Shown: positions 24,930 to 32,913 of the stretch, piece by piece
Numbering within the stretch: the stretch's first letter is position 1
Layout of the letters: the number at the start of each line of letters is the position of its first letter
Source of the DNA: Desulfovibrio sp. Fe33
Lineage (GTDB): Bacteria > Desulfobacterota > Desulfovibrionia > Desulfovibrionales > Desulfovibrionaceae
Assembly: GCF_028532725.1 (NCBI RefSeq)
Contig: NZ_JAQKGU010000016.1
Span: forward strand, 1-41,834
Direction: 5' to 3'
DNA length: 41,834 nucleotides
Position numbers and translations under genes: made by a program
Notes under the pieces: model-generated
Databases searched by the model: none
What the model saw: the letters and a program-made list of their open reading frames with translations, nothing else
What the model was told of the DNA's origin: nothing

Positions 24930-26294
24930 ATGCCTTTACTGAGCACGAATCCAATGACCGGAGAGGTCACGAATACTTTTGAGGAGTGGACGCCCGATCG
25001 GACGGCCGCCGCCGTGCGGTCTGTCGCCGAGGGGTACGCTGTCTGGAAGGACGCCGGTTTCGCCCGTCGCGCCGAGAGCCTGGTCAGTCTGGCGGGCGTG
25101 CTGCGCAGGCGGGCGGACGAGTTCGCGGAGATCATGGCCGGGGAGATGGGCAAGCCGGTGAGTTACGGCCGCGCCGAGGTCCTCAAGTGCGCGGCCGTGT
25201 GCGAACACTACGCGGAGCGCGGCGAGGCCATGCTGACGCCCGAGCCGGTGTCTGGCTGCGGCCGGGAGGCCTTCGTTGATTTCGCGCCCATGGGCACGGT
25301 CCTGGCCGTCATGCCCTGGAATTTCCCCTTCTGGCAGGTCCTGCGCGTGGCCGCGCCCACCCTTATGGCGGGCAACACCCTGGTCCTGAAGCACGCTTCC
25401 AACGTGCCCCGATGCGCTCTGGCCATCGAATCCGCTTTCCGTGAATCCTCCTTTCCCGACAACGTGTTCCGCACCCTGCTCATCGGCGCGCGCCAGGTGG
25501 AGTCCGTCCTGGACTTCGATTCGATCATCGGCGTGAGCCTTACCGGCAGCGAGGGGGCGGGAAGCAAGGTCGCGGCCGCGGCGGGAGCGCGTCTCAAGAA
25601 GTGCGTCATGGAATTGGGCGGCAGCGATCCCTTTGTGGTCCTGGCCGACGCGGACGTGCGGAAGGCGGCCGGTGTGGGCGCGTTGTCCCGTTGCGCAAAC
25701 GCGGGCCAGACCTGCATCGCGGCGAAGCGGTTCATCGTGCACGATGCGGTATACGATGAATTCGTCGAGGCCCTTGGCGCGGAGATGGATGCGCTCAAGA
25801 TGGGCGATCCCATGGCGGAGGACACCGTGATCGGTCCCATGTCCTCGTTCGGTTTGCGCGCGGACCTGCAAAGCCAGGTCGAGCGATGCGCGGCCGCGGG
25901 CGGCAAAATCGTGAAGGGCGGAATTCCGTCCGACAGCGGCGGGGCGTTCTACCCTCCGACCATCATCGAGGGTGCGCCGTTCGACGCGCCGGTCTGCCGC
26001 GAGGAGTTCTTCGGTCCCGTGGCCCTGGTTTTTCGGGCCGTGGACGAGGAGAGCGCCATTGCCATGGCCAATGATACGCCATTCGGCCTGGGCGGTTCGG
26101 TGTGGACCCGGGACGAGGCGCGCGGGATGGCCCTGGCCCGGCGCATCGAGGCCGGAGCCGTGGTGGTCAACGGGCTGGTGCGCAGCGATCCGCTCATGCC
26201 GTTCGGCGGCATCAGGCGGTCCGGTTTCGGCCGGGAGCTTTCCCATTTCGGCATCCGCGAATTCGTGAACATCAAGTCGGTCATTCGCGACTAG
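24930..26294 (+). CDS. NAD(P)-dependent aldehyde dehydrogenase, succinate-semialdehyde dehydrogenase type
   Basis: A 454-residue ALDH-superfamily enzyme, close in length to the short SSADHs (Sad/YneI, GabD1 type), which oxidise succinate semialdehyde to succinate. It begins LLSTNPMTGEV, typical for that group. Visible elements: MPWNFPFWQVLR, the coenzyme-site SLTGSEGAGSKVA, the catalytic general base E in MELGGSDPF, and the nucleophile C in NAGQTCIAAKRF, ending with PFGGIRRSGFGREL. All key residues are present. ATG 24930 follows CCGGAGA. It is monocistronic by appearance, with an unusual hairpin repeat downstream. The substrate is a family-level assignment. Confidence 0.85.
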   Translation: MPLLSTNPMTGEVTNTFEEWTPDRTAAAVRSVAEGYAVWKDAGFARRAESLVSLAGVLRRRADEFAEIMAGEMGKPVSYGRAEVLKCAAVCEHYAERGEAMLTPEPVSGCGREAFVDFAPMGTVLAVMPWNFPFWQVLRVAAPTLMAGNTLVLKHASNVPRCALAIESAFRESSFPDNVFRTLLIGARQVESVLDFDSIIGVSLTGSEGAGSKVAAAAGARLKKCVMELGGSDPFVVLADADVRKAAGVGALSRCANAGQTCIAAKRFIVHDAVYDEFVEALGAEMDALKMGDPMAEDTVIGPMSSFGLRADLQSQVERCAAAGGKIVKGGIPSDSGGAFYPPTIIEGAPFDAPVCREEFFGPVALVFRAVDEESAIAMANDTPFGLGGSVWTRDEARGMALARRIEAGAVVVNGLVRSDPLMPFGGIRRSGFGRELSHFGIREFVNIKSVIRD

Positions 26295-26332
26295 CGAGTG
26301 CTGCCGCAAAGGTAAAGGGAACTATTCCTTTT

Positions 26333-26488
26333 CCTTGAAGGCGAAAATCAGGCGTTGAGAGCCGCTTTGCGGCAATTGTCGGGTGATTTCGCCTCCGGCG
26401 GGCAAGGGCTCGCACCCTTGCATCCCCTGTATGCGCCTTCGGCGCGGGTTTTTTCTCGCTCCGCAGCATTCTGTCGTGAAAGCGGGGG
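26333..26488 (+). repeat. Dispersed multi-hairpin intergenic repeat, copy 1
   Basis: One of two near-identical copies (other at 27871-28024). A 76-bp core, 26369-26444, differs from copy 2 by a single C. It folds into four successive small hairpins: GCCGC/GCGGC, CGCC/GGCG, CAAGGG/CCCTTG and GCGCC/GGCGC. The last is followed by GGG and six T (26449-26454), like an intrinsic terminator for the dehydrogenase transcript. Differences between copies outside the core fall mostly in loops. I infer a family of palindromic intergenic units. Confidence 0.85.
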
Positions 26489-26503
26489 AGGATAGCAATG
26501 AAA

Positions 26504-26533
26504 AGGCCCGGCCAGTGACGACTGGCCGGGCCT
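26504..26533 (-). terminator. Intrinsic terminator of the bacterioferritin gene
   Basis: Perfect 13-bp stem (26504-26516 with 26521-26533), 4-nt loop. Read on the minus strand the stem is followed by TTTT. It lies 22 bp past the stop codon of the minus-strand ferritin gene. Confidence 0.88.
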
Positions 26534-26554
26534 GTATGTTCCGTGTGGGCAGGG

Positions 26555-27085
26555 TTATTCCTGTCCGGTGATGACGAAGCCCTGCGGGGCCAGTCCGGTG
26601 GAGGAAGAAGTACCTGCGATGCGGGAGAGATAGGTATCGCCCAGGTTGGCGATATGGTCCTTGACGGCGTCGAAGTAGTTGAAGTGGGCCTGCTCCTCAT
26701 CGATGATCGTTTCAAGCAGCTTCACGCTGATGGAGTCGCCGTTTTCGCGGCAGACCAGGAGGAACTGGTTGTAGACGTCGATGGTGTCGTCTTCCTCGCC
26801 TGCGTCGTAGGCGTAGATGACGTCGATCTTCTGTCCCTTGGACACGGGCTTGGAGAGGTGGTCGGTGGGTTCGCCGCCCAGTTCCTTGACCCGTTCGGCA
26901 AAAGCTTCGGCGTGGCGCATTTCGTCGATGGCGATGAGTTTCATCTTGGCGGCCAATTCACCGTAATCCATGTCGTCCAGGTTGTAGTGCTGGTTCATGT
27001 ATTGGTGAATGGCCTGCAACTCCATGGAACGGGCCTTGTTCAGGACTTCGATGACTTTTTGACGCCGTTCTTCCTTGGTGGACAT
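26555..27085 (-). CDS. bfr: Bacterioferritin
   Basis: Iron-storage ferritin that forms 24-mers and oxidises Fe(II) at a di-iron centre. The 176-residue protein is a four-helix bundle with ferroxidase residues visible as E22, E55 and H58 (motif DEMRHAE) and E/H in DEEQAHF on the fourth helix. M56, next to E55, sits where bacterioferritins carry the haem-ligating Met (M52 in E. coli), which separates it from plain ferritins. In Desulfovibrio desulfuricans the bacterioferritin is known to bind iron-coproporphyrin III; whether this one does is inference. The last about 20 residues form a Gly/Ser-rich tail. ATG at 27085 follows AAGGAGAA. Divergent from mgsA. Confidence 0.9.
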   Translation of the reverse strand: MSTKEERRQKVIEVLNKARSMELQAIHQYMNQHYNLDDMDYGELAAKMKLIAIDEMRHAEAFAERVKELGGEPTDHLSKPVSKGQKIDVIYAYDAGEEDDTIDVYNQFLLVCRENGDSISVKLLETIIDEEQAHFNYFDAVKDHIANLGDTYLSRIAGTSSSTGLAPQGFVITGQE

Positions 27086-27353
27086 GTCTTTTCTCCTTGA
27101 TTTTTTTTAGGGCGATTCGGGTGAACCTGGCGGTTTGTTGCCCGAGTTGTCACATTGTTGCGAATGTTGCCACGGACGGCATACACTCATAGCTGAAAAA
27201 ATAACTACCGGCATGGATTCAGTCAAGACGGCGCGTGCGATTCCCTGCGTCCTCATGCGGATTTCGCCGCTTGTCGACGGTGTCGGCGGGTGATAGTGGG
27301 TACGGCGTGGCCGCCGGGAGCGCGGCCGGACCCGCAAACAGTCCGGAGACGAC

Positions 27354-27818
27354 ATGGAAAGGATCAAGAACATCGCGGTGGTCGCTCACGACAACTGCAA
27401 GGACGAACTGCTCGATTTCATGGATTGCAACCGCGAGGCCCTGGTCAGGCACAACCTGATCGCCACGGGAACCACGGGACGGCTGGTGGAATCCCTGCTG
27501 TCGGCGGGCGGTTCCGGCGAAGGGGAGCCCAAACGGGTCCTGCGGCTCAAGTCCGGCCCGTTGGGCGGCGATCAGCAGCTCGGGGCCATGATAAGCGACG
27601 GCAAGGTGGACATCCTCATCTTCTTCTGGGACCCCATGGAACCGCAGCCTCACGATGTGGACGTCAAAGCGTTGTTGCGGCTTGCCGTCCTCTACAACAT
27701 CCCCACGGCCAGCAACCGCTCCTCGGCCGAGTTCCTGATTTCGTCGGCCTTTTTCGACCATGAATTCAGCATCAAGCCGGGCCGTTACTTCGAGTACGCC
27801 GACCGGAATTTGAAGTAG
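27354..27818 (+). CDS. mgsA: Methylglyoxal synthase
   Basis: Converts dihydroxyacetone phosphate to methylglyoxal and phosphate, a bypass used under phosphate limitation or sugar-phosphate excess. At 154 residues it matches the usual length. The start NIAVVAHDNCKDELL, phosphate-binding ATGTTG, the catalytic Asp in SGPLGGDQQLGA, and the His in FFWDPMEPQPHDVDVKAL are all present, followed by NIPTASNRSSAEF. ATG 27354 follows CCGGAGA. It is a single-gene unit, divergent from bfr (268-bp gap) and followed by the second copy of the hairpin repeat. No doubt about the family. Confidence 0.95.
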   Translation: MERIKNIAVVAHDNCKDELLDFMDCNREALVRHNLIATGTTGRLVESLLSAGGSGEGEPKRVLRLKSGPLGGDQQLGAMISDGKVDILIFFWDPMEPQPHDVDVKALLRLAVLYNIPTASNRSSAEFLISSAFFDHEFSIKPGRYFEYADRNLK

Positions 27819-27870
27819 GCCGGGATTGCCGGATCGCCTTGTACAATAAGAGGAACTCCCTCGTTAACTC

Positions 27871-28024
27871 CTTGAAGAAAAAAACAGGCGTTGGAAGCCG
27901 CTTCGCGGCAATTGTCGGGTGATTTCGCCTCCGGCGGGCAAGGGCTCGCACCCTTGCATCCCCTGTATGCGCCTTCGGCGTGGTTTTTTCCCGCTCTGCG
28001 GCGTTCTGCTTTGAAGGCGGGGAG
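27871..28024 (+). repeat. Dispersed multi-hairpin intergenic repeat, copy 2
   Basis: Same element as 26333-26488, same orientation, again just downstream of a plus-strand gene (mgsA). Its core at 27906-27980 is identical to copy 1 except for one missing C. The last stem becomes CGCC/GGCG with a G-T closing pair, and is again followed by a six-T run (27984-27989). The first-hairpin loop is TTC instead of TTT, so stems are kept while loops vary. Confidence 0.85.
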
Positions 28025-28049
28025 TTAAATATATAGGTTTCAAAAAAAG

Positions 28050-28076
28050 GGGCTCCCGAGATGATCTCGGGAGCCC
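28050..28076 (-). terminator. Intrinsic terminator of nhaB
   Basis: Perfect 12-bp stem (28050-28061 with 28065-28076), 3-nt loop. On the minus strand it is followed by C and seven T, placed 26 bp past the nhaB stop. A shorter T-run on the plus side means it may also stop transcripts from mgsA. Confidence 0.9.
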
Positions 28077-28102
28077 TTTCAGTTTGTGTAATGCGCGGAT
28101 GA

Positions 28103-29725
28103 TTAGAGGAAGAGATACACCGCCGTCAGTCCGGCAATGGACATGGTGATGGTGTAGGGCAGCGCCAGCAGGACCATCCGTCCGTAGGAGAGGCGGATGA
28201 CCGGGGCCAGGGCGCTGGTCAGCAGGAACAGGAACGCCGCCTGGCCGTTCGGAGTGGCCACGGACGGGATGTTGGTTCCGGTGTTGATGGCCACGGCCAG
28301 CTTGTCGAAGTGCTCCATGGTCGACCGGACCAGTTCCGCAGTGCCCTGCGGGAGCGTGGCGATGACGTCGGCCCGCGCAACGTGGGGATCGGTCAGTTTG
28401 GCCATGAGGGCCTGGCCGGTCATGCCGATGTTCGGGATGGTGTCCAGAACGTGGACGAAGTGCATCTTGGTCTCGGAGATGTAGACCGTGGCGACGAAGA
28501 CGTTGTCGGAGATGGAGGAGAGCAGGCCGTTGGCGATGAAGTAGGCCACCAACTGGTTCTGTCCCTTCATGCTCAGGACGAATCCGATGATCGGCGCGAA
28601 GAGTCCCTGGCTGTGGATGACCGCGACCACGGAGAAGAAGACCACCAGCAACGCGGTGAACGGCAGGGCTTCTTCAAAGGCGTGGCCGAGCTGATGTTCC
28701 TCGGTGACGCCGGTGAAGGCGGTCAGGAGGATGATGACCGACAGGCCGATGAGACCGACCGCCGCGAGGTGGAAGGCCAGGGCGGCGATGAGCCACAGGC
28801 CGGTGACGGCCTGGATGACCAGCTTGATCTTGCCTTTGTCGCCCTGTTTCTGCTCCATCTTGATGGCGGTTTCCAGCAGGAAGGACCGGATGTTGCCGGG
28901 CAACTGGTAGCCGTATCCGAAGAGGTGGAACTGTTCCACGGCGAGACAGGTCAGCAGGCCCACGATGAGGACCGGGATGGTGACGGGCATGGCGTGCAGG
29001 AAGAACGGGATGAAGTGCCAGCCCATTTCCGCGCCCACCAGCAGGTTCTGCGGCTCGCCGACCAGGGTGCACACGCCGCCGAGGGCGGTGCCCACCGCGC
29101 CGTGCATCATCAGGTTGCGCAAAAAGCCCCTGAACTGAAGCAGTTCTTCGCGGTTGGTGTCCTTGACGCTGTCGTCGCAGATCAGGTCATGGGTGGACGC
29201 GTTGTCCTGCCCGGATACGAACCGGTGATAGACGTTGTAGAATCCGTAGGCCACGGCCATGATGACGGCCGTGACTGTCAGGGCGTCCAGGAAGGCGGAC
29301 AGGAAAGCGCCCGCCAGACAGAAAAGAAGCGCGATGGCCTTCTTGGAGCGCACCCGCACCAGAATGCGGGTGAAGGTGAACTGCAAGAAGTCCTTCATGA
29401 AATAGATGCCGGCGACCATGAAGATCAGAAGCAGGATGACTTCGAAGTTCTTCAGGGCTTCATGGTACACCGTTTCGGGAGTGGTCAGGCCCATGATTAC
29501 GGCTTCCAGGGCGAGCAGGCCGCCTGCGGGAAGCGGATAACATTTCAGGGCCATGGCCAGGGTAAAGATGAATTCGGCGATGAGCGCCCATCCGGCAATA
29601 AACGGGCCGACTGTCAGCATGAGCACGGGGTTGAGGACGAGGAACCCGATGATGGTCAACTTGTACCATCCAGGGGCGTTTCCGAGGAAGGTTTCGACAA
29701 AGGCTTTTGACAACGGTGTCTTCAT
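28103..29725 (-). CDS. nhaB: Na+/H+ antiporter NhaB
   Basis: Exports Na+ in exchange for protons across the inner membrane. The 540-residue protein has about 12 helices and is close to E. coli NhaB along its N-terminal half: [40 protein letters not shown] and [15 protein letters not shown] are family hallmarks. A soluble segment ([19 protein letters not shown]) follows the early helices, as in the family. ATG at 29725 follows GGAGAG. It is the last minus-strand gene of this stretch and is separated from the SLC13 gene upstream by a terminator, so it is probably transcribed separately (181-bp gap). Confidence 0.93.
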   Translation of the reverse strand: MKTPLSKAFVETFLGNAPGWYKLTIIGFLVLNPVLMLTVGPFIAGWALIAEFIFTLAMALKCYPLPAGGLLALEAVIMGLTTPETVYHEALKNFEVILLLIFMVAGIYFMKDFLQFTFTRILVRVRSKKAIALLFCLAGAFLSAFLDALTVTAVIMAVAYGFYNVYHRFVSGQDNASTHDLICDDSVKDTNREELLQFRGFLRNLMMHGAVGTALGGVCTLVGEPQNLLVGAEMGWHFIPFFLHAMPVTIPVLIVGLLTCLAVEQFHLFGYGYQLPGNIRSFLLETAIKMEQKQGDKGKIKLVIQAVTGLWLIAALAFHLAAVGLIGLSVIILLTAFTGVTEEHQLGHAFEEALPFTALLVVFFSVVAVIHSQGLFAPIIGFVLSMKGQNQLVAYFIANGLLSSISDNVFVATVYISETKMHFVHVLDTIPNIGMTGQALMAKLTDPHVARADVIATLPQGTAELVRSTMEHFDKLAVAINTGTNIPSVATPNGQAAFLFLLTSALAPVIRLSYGRMVLLALPYTITMSIAGLTAVYLFL

Positions 29726-29871
29726 TCGATTCTCTCCTTCAATACGGCGAAAACGCCCCTGATGGCCGTTGTCGCGGACAAGAATCCGCTTGGGGCCGAG
29801 GCGTAGCGTCGATGAAAAAAATCTTTTTTGGCTAGGGGTTGTGTGAGTCTTTCCTCATTTAACCGAGAAAA

Positions 29872-29896
29872 GGCGCCGGTAACGATTACCGGCGCC
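29872..29896 (-). terminator. Intrinsic terminator of the Usp/SLC13 operon
   Basis: Perfect 11-bp stem GGCGCCGGTAA/TTACCGGCGCC with a 3-nt loop, 10 bp beyond the SLC13 stop on the minus strand, followed there by TTTTC. Confidence 0.88.
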
Positions 29897-29906
29897 CCGT
29901 CGGCTG

Positions 29907-31706
29907 TTAGTAGAATAGCATTAAGCCGGATACCATGACAACCATGTAGAGCAAGGTCATTCCGGCCCCGCTTTTGACGTAGTCGATGGTGCGGTATCCG
30001 CCCGGGCGCATGATGAGCGCGTTGACCTGGTGGGTCGGCAGGATAAACGTGTTGGAGGCGGCAACGGCCACAGTCAGGGCGGCAACCCTGGGGTCCACGC
30101 CCGCGTTGAGGGCCATGTTCATGGACAGCGGGACGAGAAGCACCGTCGCGCCCACGTTGGAGGCGACCAGGGTGAAGAAGGAAGTGAGGACGCCGATGAC
30201 CGAGAGCAGGACCAGCGCGGTCGGCGTGCCGAGGGCCGCCATGATGGTGTCCGCGATGAATTTGGCCGCGCCGGTGTTTTCGAAGGCCATGCCCAGCGGG
30301 ATGAGGCCGCCGAGAAGGAAGACGGTCATCCAGTCCACGGATTGATACGCCTCGTCGATGGTCAGGACCTTGGTCAGGACCATGCCCAGCGCGCCGGTCA
30401 GGAGCGCGATGGAGAGCTGGACGTGGAAACCGAGGATCATGGCCAGGGCGACGGCCAGCCAGAGCACGGCCAGCCATGCCTTGTCCGTGCGCAGCAGCTC
30501 GCCTTTCACTGTTTCGGTGAAGACCAGGTCCGGCAGCCCCTTGAGCAGGTGGAACATCTCCCATCGGCCGTGCAGGAGCAGGGCGTCGCCGGATTCGATG
30601 ATGATGTCGGACAGGCCGCTGACGAAAATCTTGTCGCCCCGAAAGATGGCCAGGGGGGAGACCTGGAACCGTTCTCGGATGCGCAGCTCGGCGAGGGTCT
30701 TGCCCATGAACTCCGAACGGGGCGTGACGATGCCCTCCATGATGCCCGCGTTGTTGGGGGAGAGCTCCTCGGCGAAGGAGGTCAGCTCCGGGCGCAATTC
30801 CCAACTCAGGTCCCGGGCCATGATCTCCGCGAATTCGGGCGGGCCCACGACCACGATCTCGTCGCCGGGCCGGATGGTTTCGTCGGGCGAGGGGGCGAAG
30901 ATGTGTTGCTTGCCGTTCCCGCGGCAGATGGCCACCAGCGTGCAGAAGTAGATTGGCCGGATGTCGAGGGACCGGAGCGGGGCCTCATTGGTCCAGTCGG
31001 CGGGCACGGCCAGTTCGTACAGGGAACCGATGTTGTTGTAGGTGCCCGTGAGCACGGAGGACATGGGGCCGGAATTTTCCTCGGACGATCTGTTGGGCAG
31101 GATGAAACGGCCGAACAGGATGAAGTAGATCAGAGCCGCCGCCACCAGGAGCAGTCCGAGAGGCGTGACGCCGAACAGGTGGAAGGCTTCGTATTTGCGG
31201 CCGCCCACGATCATCAGGTCGTTGAGCAGGATGAGCGGGCTGGAGCCGACCAGGGTCAGGCAGCCGCCGATGATGGCGCAGAATCCCATGGGCATGAGCA
31301 GCCGCCCCACCGGGACGCCCGTCTGGTTGCCGATGCGCTTGGCGGCGGGCAGGAAAAGCGCCGCCGCTCCGATGTTTTGCATGAAGCCGGAGATGACGGC
31401 CACGGTCCCGGCGATCAGGGTCATGATGCGCGATTCGCTCTTGCCCGCGAAGCGCAGGATGATCCGGGCCATGGTGTTCATCACGCCGGTCTTGTCGAGC
31501 CCCGCGCCGATGATGATGACTGCGATGATGGACACCACGGCGTTGCTGCTCAGGCCGCTTATGGCCTGTTGCGGCGTGACCAGTCCGAGCAGGGGCAGCA
31601 GCACCATCATGATGATGCCGACCACGTCGACCCGTACCCATTCAAAGATGAAAAGCAGTATGGCAAGCAGCAATACGGCCAAAACCGTAAGGATTTCTGG
31701 GGTCAT
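29907..31706 (-). CDS. SLC13/DASS-family permease with two RCK_C (TrkA-C) domains
   Basis: A 599-residue Na+-coupled anion permease. Two membrane halves (about residues 1-210 and 400-599) flank a cytosolic section with two TrkA-C/RCK_C modules (DEIVVVGPPEFAEIM and SGDALLLHGRWEMF end each). Substrate-site repeats of the family appear as MQNIGAAALFLP and ASNVGATVLLVP. Bacterial members with this layout carry sulfate, other sulfur oxyanions or dicarboxylates; sulfate is attractive in a sulfate reducer but unproven. ATG at 31706 follows AAGGAC and lies 43 bp behind the Usp-like gene, so the two form one operon. The RCK_C modules suggest gating by a bound ligand. Confidence 0.85.
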   Translation of the reverse strand: MTPEILTVLAVLLLAILLFIFEWVRVDVVGIIMMVLLPLLGLVTPQQAISGLSSNAVVSIIAVIIIGAGLDKTGVMNTMARIILRFAGKSESRIMTLIAGTVAVISGFMQNIGAAALFLPAAKRIGNQTGVPVGRLLMPMGFCAIIGGCLTLVGSSPLILLNDLMIVGGRKYEAFHLFGVTPLGLLLVAAALIYFILFGRFILPNRSSEENSGPMSSVLTGTYNNIGSLYELAVPADWTNEAPLRSLDIRPIYFCTLVAICRGNGKQHIFAPSPDETIRPGDEIVVVGPPEFAEIMARDLSWELRPELTSFAEELSPNNAGIMEGIVTPRSEFMGKTLAELRIRERFQVSPLAIFRGDKIFVSGLSDIIIESGDALLLHGRWEMFHLLKGLPDLVFTETVKGELLRTDKAWLAVLWLAVALAMILGFHVQLSIALLTGALGMVLTKVLTIDEAYQSVDWMTVFLLGGLIPLGMAFENTGAAKFIADTIMAALGTPTALVLLSVIGVLTSFFTLVASNVGATVLLVPLSMNMALNAGVDPRVAALTVAVAASNTFILPTHQVNALIMRPGGYRTIDYVKSGAGMTLLYMVVMVSGLMLFY

Positions 31707-31749
31707 GAGCGTCCTTGGAGTAAGCGGACGGTTGCCGTCCAGGACGGGC

Positions 31750-32358
31750 CTATTTCGTCCGCAGCACGGCCCTGGTGTAGACTGGGATGCGGCTTCTGTT
31801 CTTGCAGACGGCTGCGGAGTCGTCCATCACGTAACGGAAGCCGGGGTCCTGTTCATGCATGTGGGCGACAATGGCGCTCTCGTCTCCCTGCCGGATTTCG
31901 TGGCGGAAGCACAGGCCTGCGTCGGAAGCCTTGTGGCTGAAATATTCGATGTCGCGTTCGGCCTGGCTGCGGAATCCCTCGAAATCCCATCCGGACTCGT
32001 CGACGTTGACCGCGACCAGGGAGCTGTGGGTCTTGCGGGCCATGTCCACGGCATAGTCGGCGATGCCGCGCGAGAATTTCCGATCCTTGCAGACCACGAG
32101 TATCTTGTATTGCGTCTTTTCCCCACAGACGAGCTGGGCGGCGGTTGCGGTCGGGGCGGTCCTGGCCGCCGCATGGGCGCGGCGGTTGTCCTTGAGGCGT
32201 TTCAGGAACGTCATCAACGGGGAACCTGCCGATTCCTCCTGGAGATGAAGTTCGTGGCAGACGACCCACGTGCCCACACTGCACGTGTTGCAGTTTGCCG
32301 CCGCCTGGGCCGCATAATGCTTGTCCACCACCTGTTTGACCGCACTGAAGAGAGACAT
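31750..32358 (-). CDS. Universal-stress-protein-like protein with Cys-rich N-terminal segment
   Basis: A 202-residue cytosolic protein. Residues from about 108 on look like a UspA fold (YKILVVCKDRKFSRGIADYAVDMA, then SLVAVNVDE); the nucleotide-binding GxxG-x9-GS motif is not evident, so it may be of the non-ATP-binding kind. The N-terminal 100 residues are different and contain CNTCSVGTWVVCHE, a possible metal- or redox-sensitive site. First gene of the operon with the SLC13 permease, so it probably regulates that transporter. ATG at 32358 follows AAGGAAAA; longer frames to 32436 lack similarity. A sigma-54-like promoter lies 62 bp upstream. Confidence 0.75.
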   Translation of the reverse strand: MSLFSAVKQVVDKHYAAQAAANCNTCSVGTWVVCHELHLQEESAGSPLMTFLKRLKDNRRAHAAARTAPTATAAQLVCGEKTQYKILVVCKDRKFSRGIADYAVDMARKTHSSLVAVNVDESGWDFEGFRSQAERDIEYFSHKASDAGLCFRHEIRQGDESAIVAHMHEQDPGFRYVMDDSAAVCKNRSRIPVYTRAVLRTK

Positions 32359-32419
32359 TTGTTTTTCCTTGCTGATTTTGGGTTTCGAGTTGTTGTGCGA
32401 ACCTGCCTGGACACGCAGT

Positions 32420-32436
32420 ATCAAAAGATATGCCAA
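32420..32436 (-). promoter_or_regulatory. Sigma-54-like promoter for the Usp/SLC13 operon
   Basis: On the minus strand TTGGCATATCTTTTGAT matches the -24/-12 consensus (TGGCAC-N5-TTGC) with TGGCA at the -24 side and TTGA at the -12 side, spacing exactly right. It lies 62 bp before ATG 32358, and the nearest operator copy is about 75 bp upstream, a usual distance for enhancer sites. Confidence 0.55.
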
Positions 32437-32509
32437 GGAATGTAATTGATTTAATATGCTGAAAAGTATGGTTTAAATAATTGTGTCCCCTTGCGCGCCA
32501 TCTCCTTGT

Positions 32510-32524
32510 GATGCAAAGTGCAAC
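32510..32524. promoter_or_regulatory. Enhancer-like operator, copy 1
   Basis: GATGCA-AAG-TGCAAC; one half-site perfect, the other with T to A at the second base. About 75 bp upstream of the minus-strand sigma-54-like promoter. Confidence 0.6.
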
Positions 32525-32589
32525 AGTTGTTTCCCCGGATGGCGTTCGGCAGGAGCAAGATGGCGCGGTACAGCCGTTTCCATGTGGGT

Positions 32590-32604
32590 GATGCAGTTTG
32601 CAAC
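32590..32604. promoter_or_regulatory. Enhancer-like operator, copy 2
   Basis: GATGCA-GTT-TGCAAC, same half-site pattern as copy 1, starting exactly 80 bp from it, so on nearly the same face of the helix. Confidence 0.6.
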
Positions 32605-32789
32605 GGCAAGGCGGCCCGCGTCGTCGATTCAGGGGAAGGGCGAGGGACGGTCGCTGCTCGGCGAGCGGATTGCCCCTTGTCTTGAGGGGAGAGAATCGGC
32701 GGGCGACCGTGGCGGACAGCCGCGTGACGGGGCGGGCGGGGCACGGTGGAGAGAATAGGTGCAGGCAGGTTCCGGCGGGGGATACCGGT

Positions 32790-32804
32790 GTTGCACATTG
32801 CAAC
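32790..32804. promoter_or_regulatory. Enhancer-like operator, copy 3 (perfect palindrome)
   Basis: GTTGCA-CAT-TGCAAC, a perfect 6-bp inverted repeat around three bases. It starts exactly 200 bp after copy 2 and lies about 66 bp upstream of the plus-strand sigma-54-like element. Confidence 0.65.
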
Positions 32805-32869
32805 CTTAACAAGCCGGTTTCAGCATGTTAGGTAAATATTATAAGACCATAAGGCGTCGACGCCTGAAC

Positions 32870-32886
32870 GGGCACCGTCTTTCCAT
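32870..32886 (+). promoter_or_regulatory. Possible sigma-54-like promoter for the receiver-Lon gene
   Basis: GGGCACCGTCTTTCCAT resembles TGGCAC-N5-TTGC, with GGCAC intact and the -12 element TTCC instead of TTGC. It would start transcription near 32896, leaving a leader of only about 18 nt that still includes the GGAGG at 32901-32905. Weaker than the minus-strand site. Confidence 0.4.
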
Positions 32887-32913
32887 TCAACTCCGCAACA
32901 GGAGGCAACGGTC

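Larger units (their letters stand above)
32359..32913. promoter_or_regulatory. Divergent control region with three operator copies and two sigma-54-like promoters
   Basis: A 555-bp gap between the Usp-like gene (minus) and the receiver-Lon gene (plus). It holds three matches to GTTGCA-N3-TGCAAC (listed separately) and a GG-N10-GC-like element before each gene. No credible gene lies inside: the open frames here are short and without family features. The layout is that of a divergent NtrC-type control region. Confidence 0.65.

Noticed and set aside
27110..27200. Repeated TTGTTGC/ATGTTGC words between bfr and mgsA as further regulator sites
   Set aside because: They lack the TGCAAC half-site and the N3 spacing of the operators at 32510-32804, and no regular spacing is seen.
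26333..28024. CRISPR-like array
   Set aside because: Only two long copies 1.5 kb apart with genes between them, no regular short repeats or spacers.
30030..31940. Plus-strand open frame (636 codons) opposite the SLC13 permease
   Set aside because: Composition is Gly/Asp/Gln/His-rich as expected for the antisense of a hydrophobic protein; the minus-strand permease is unmistakable.
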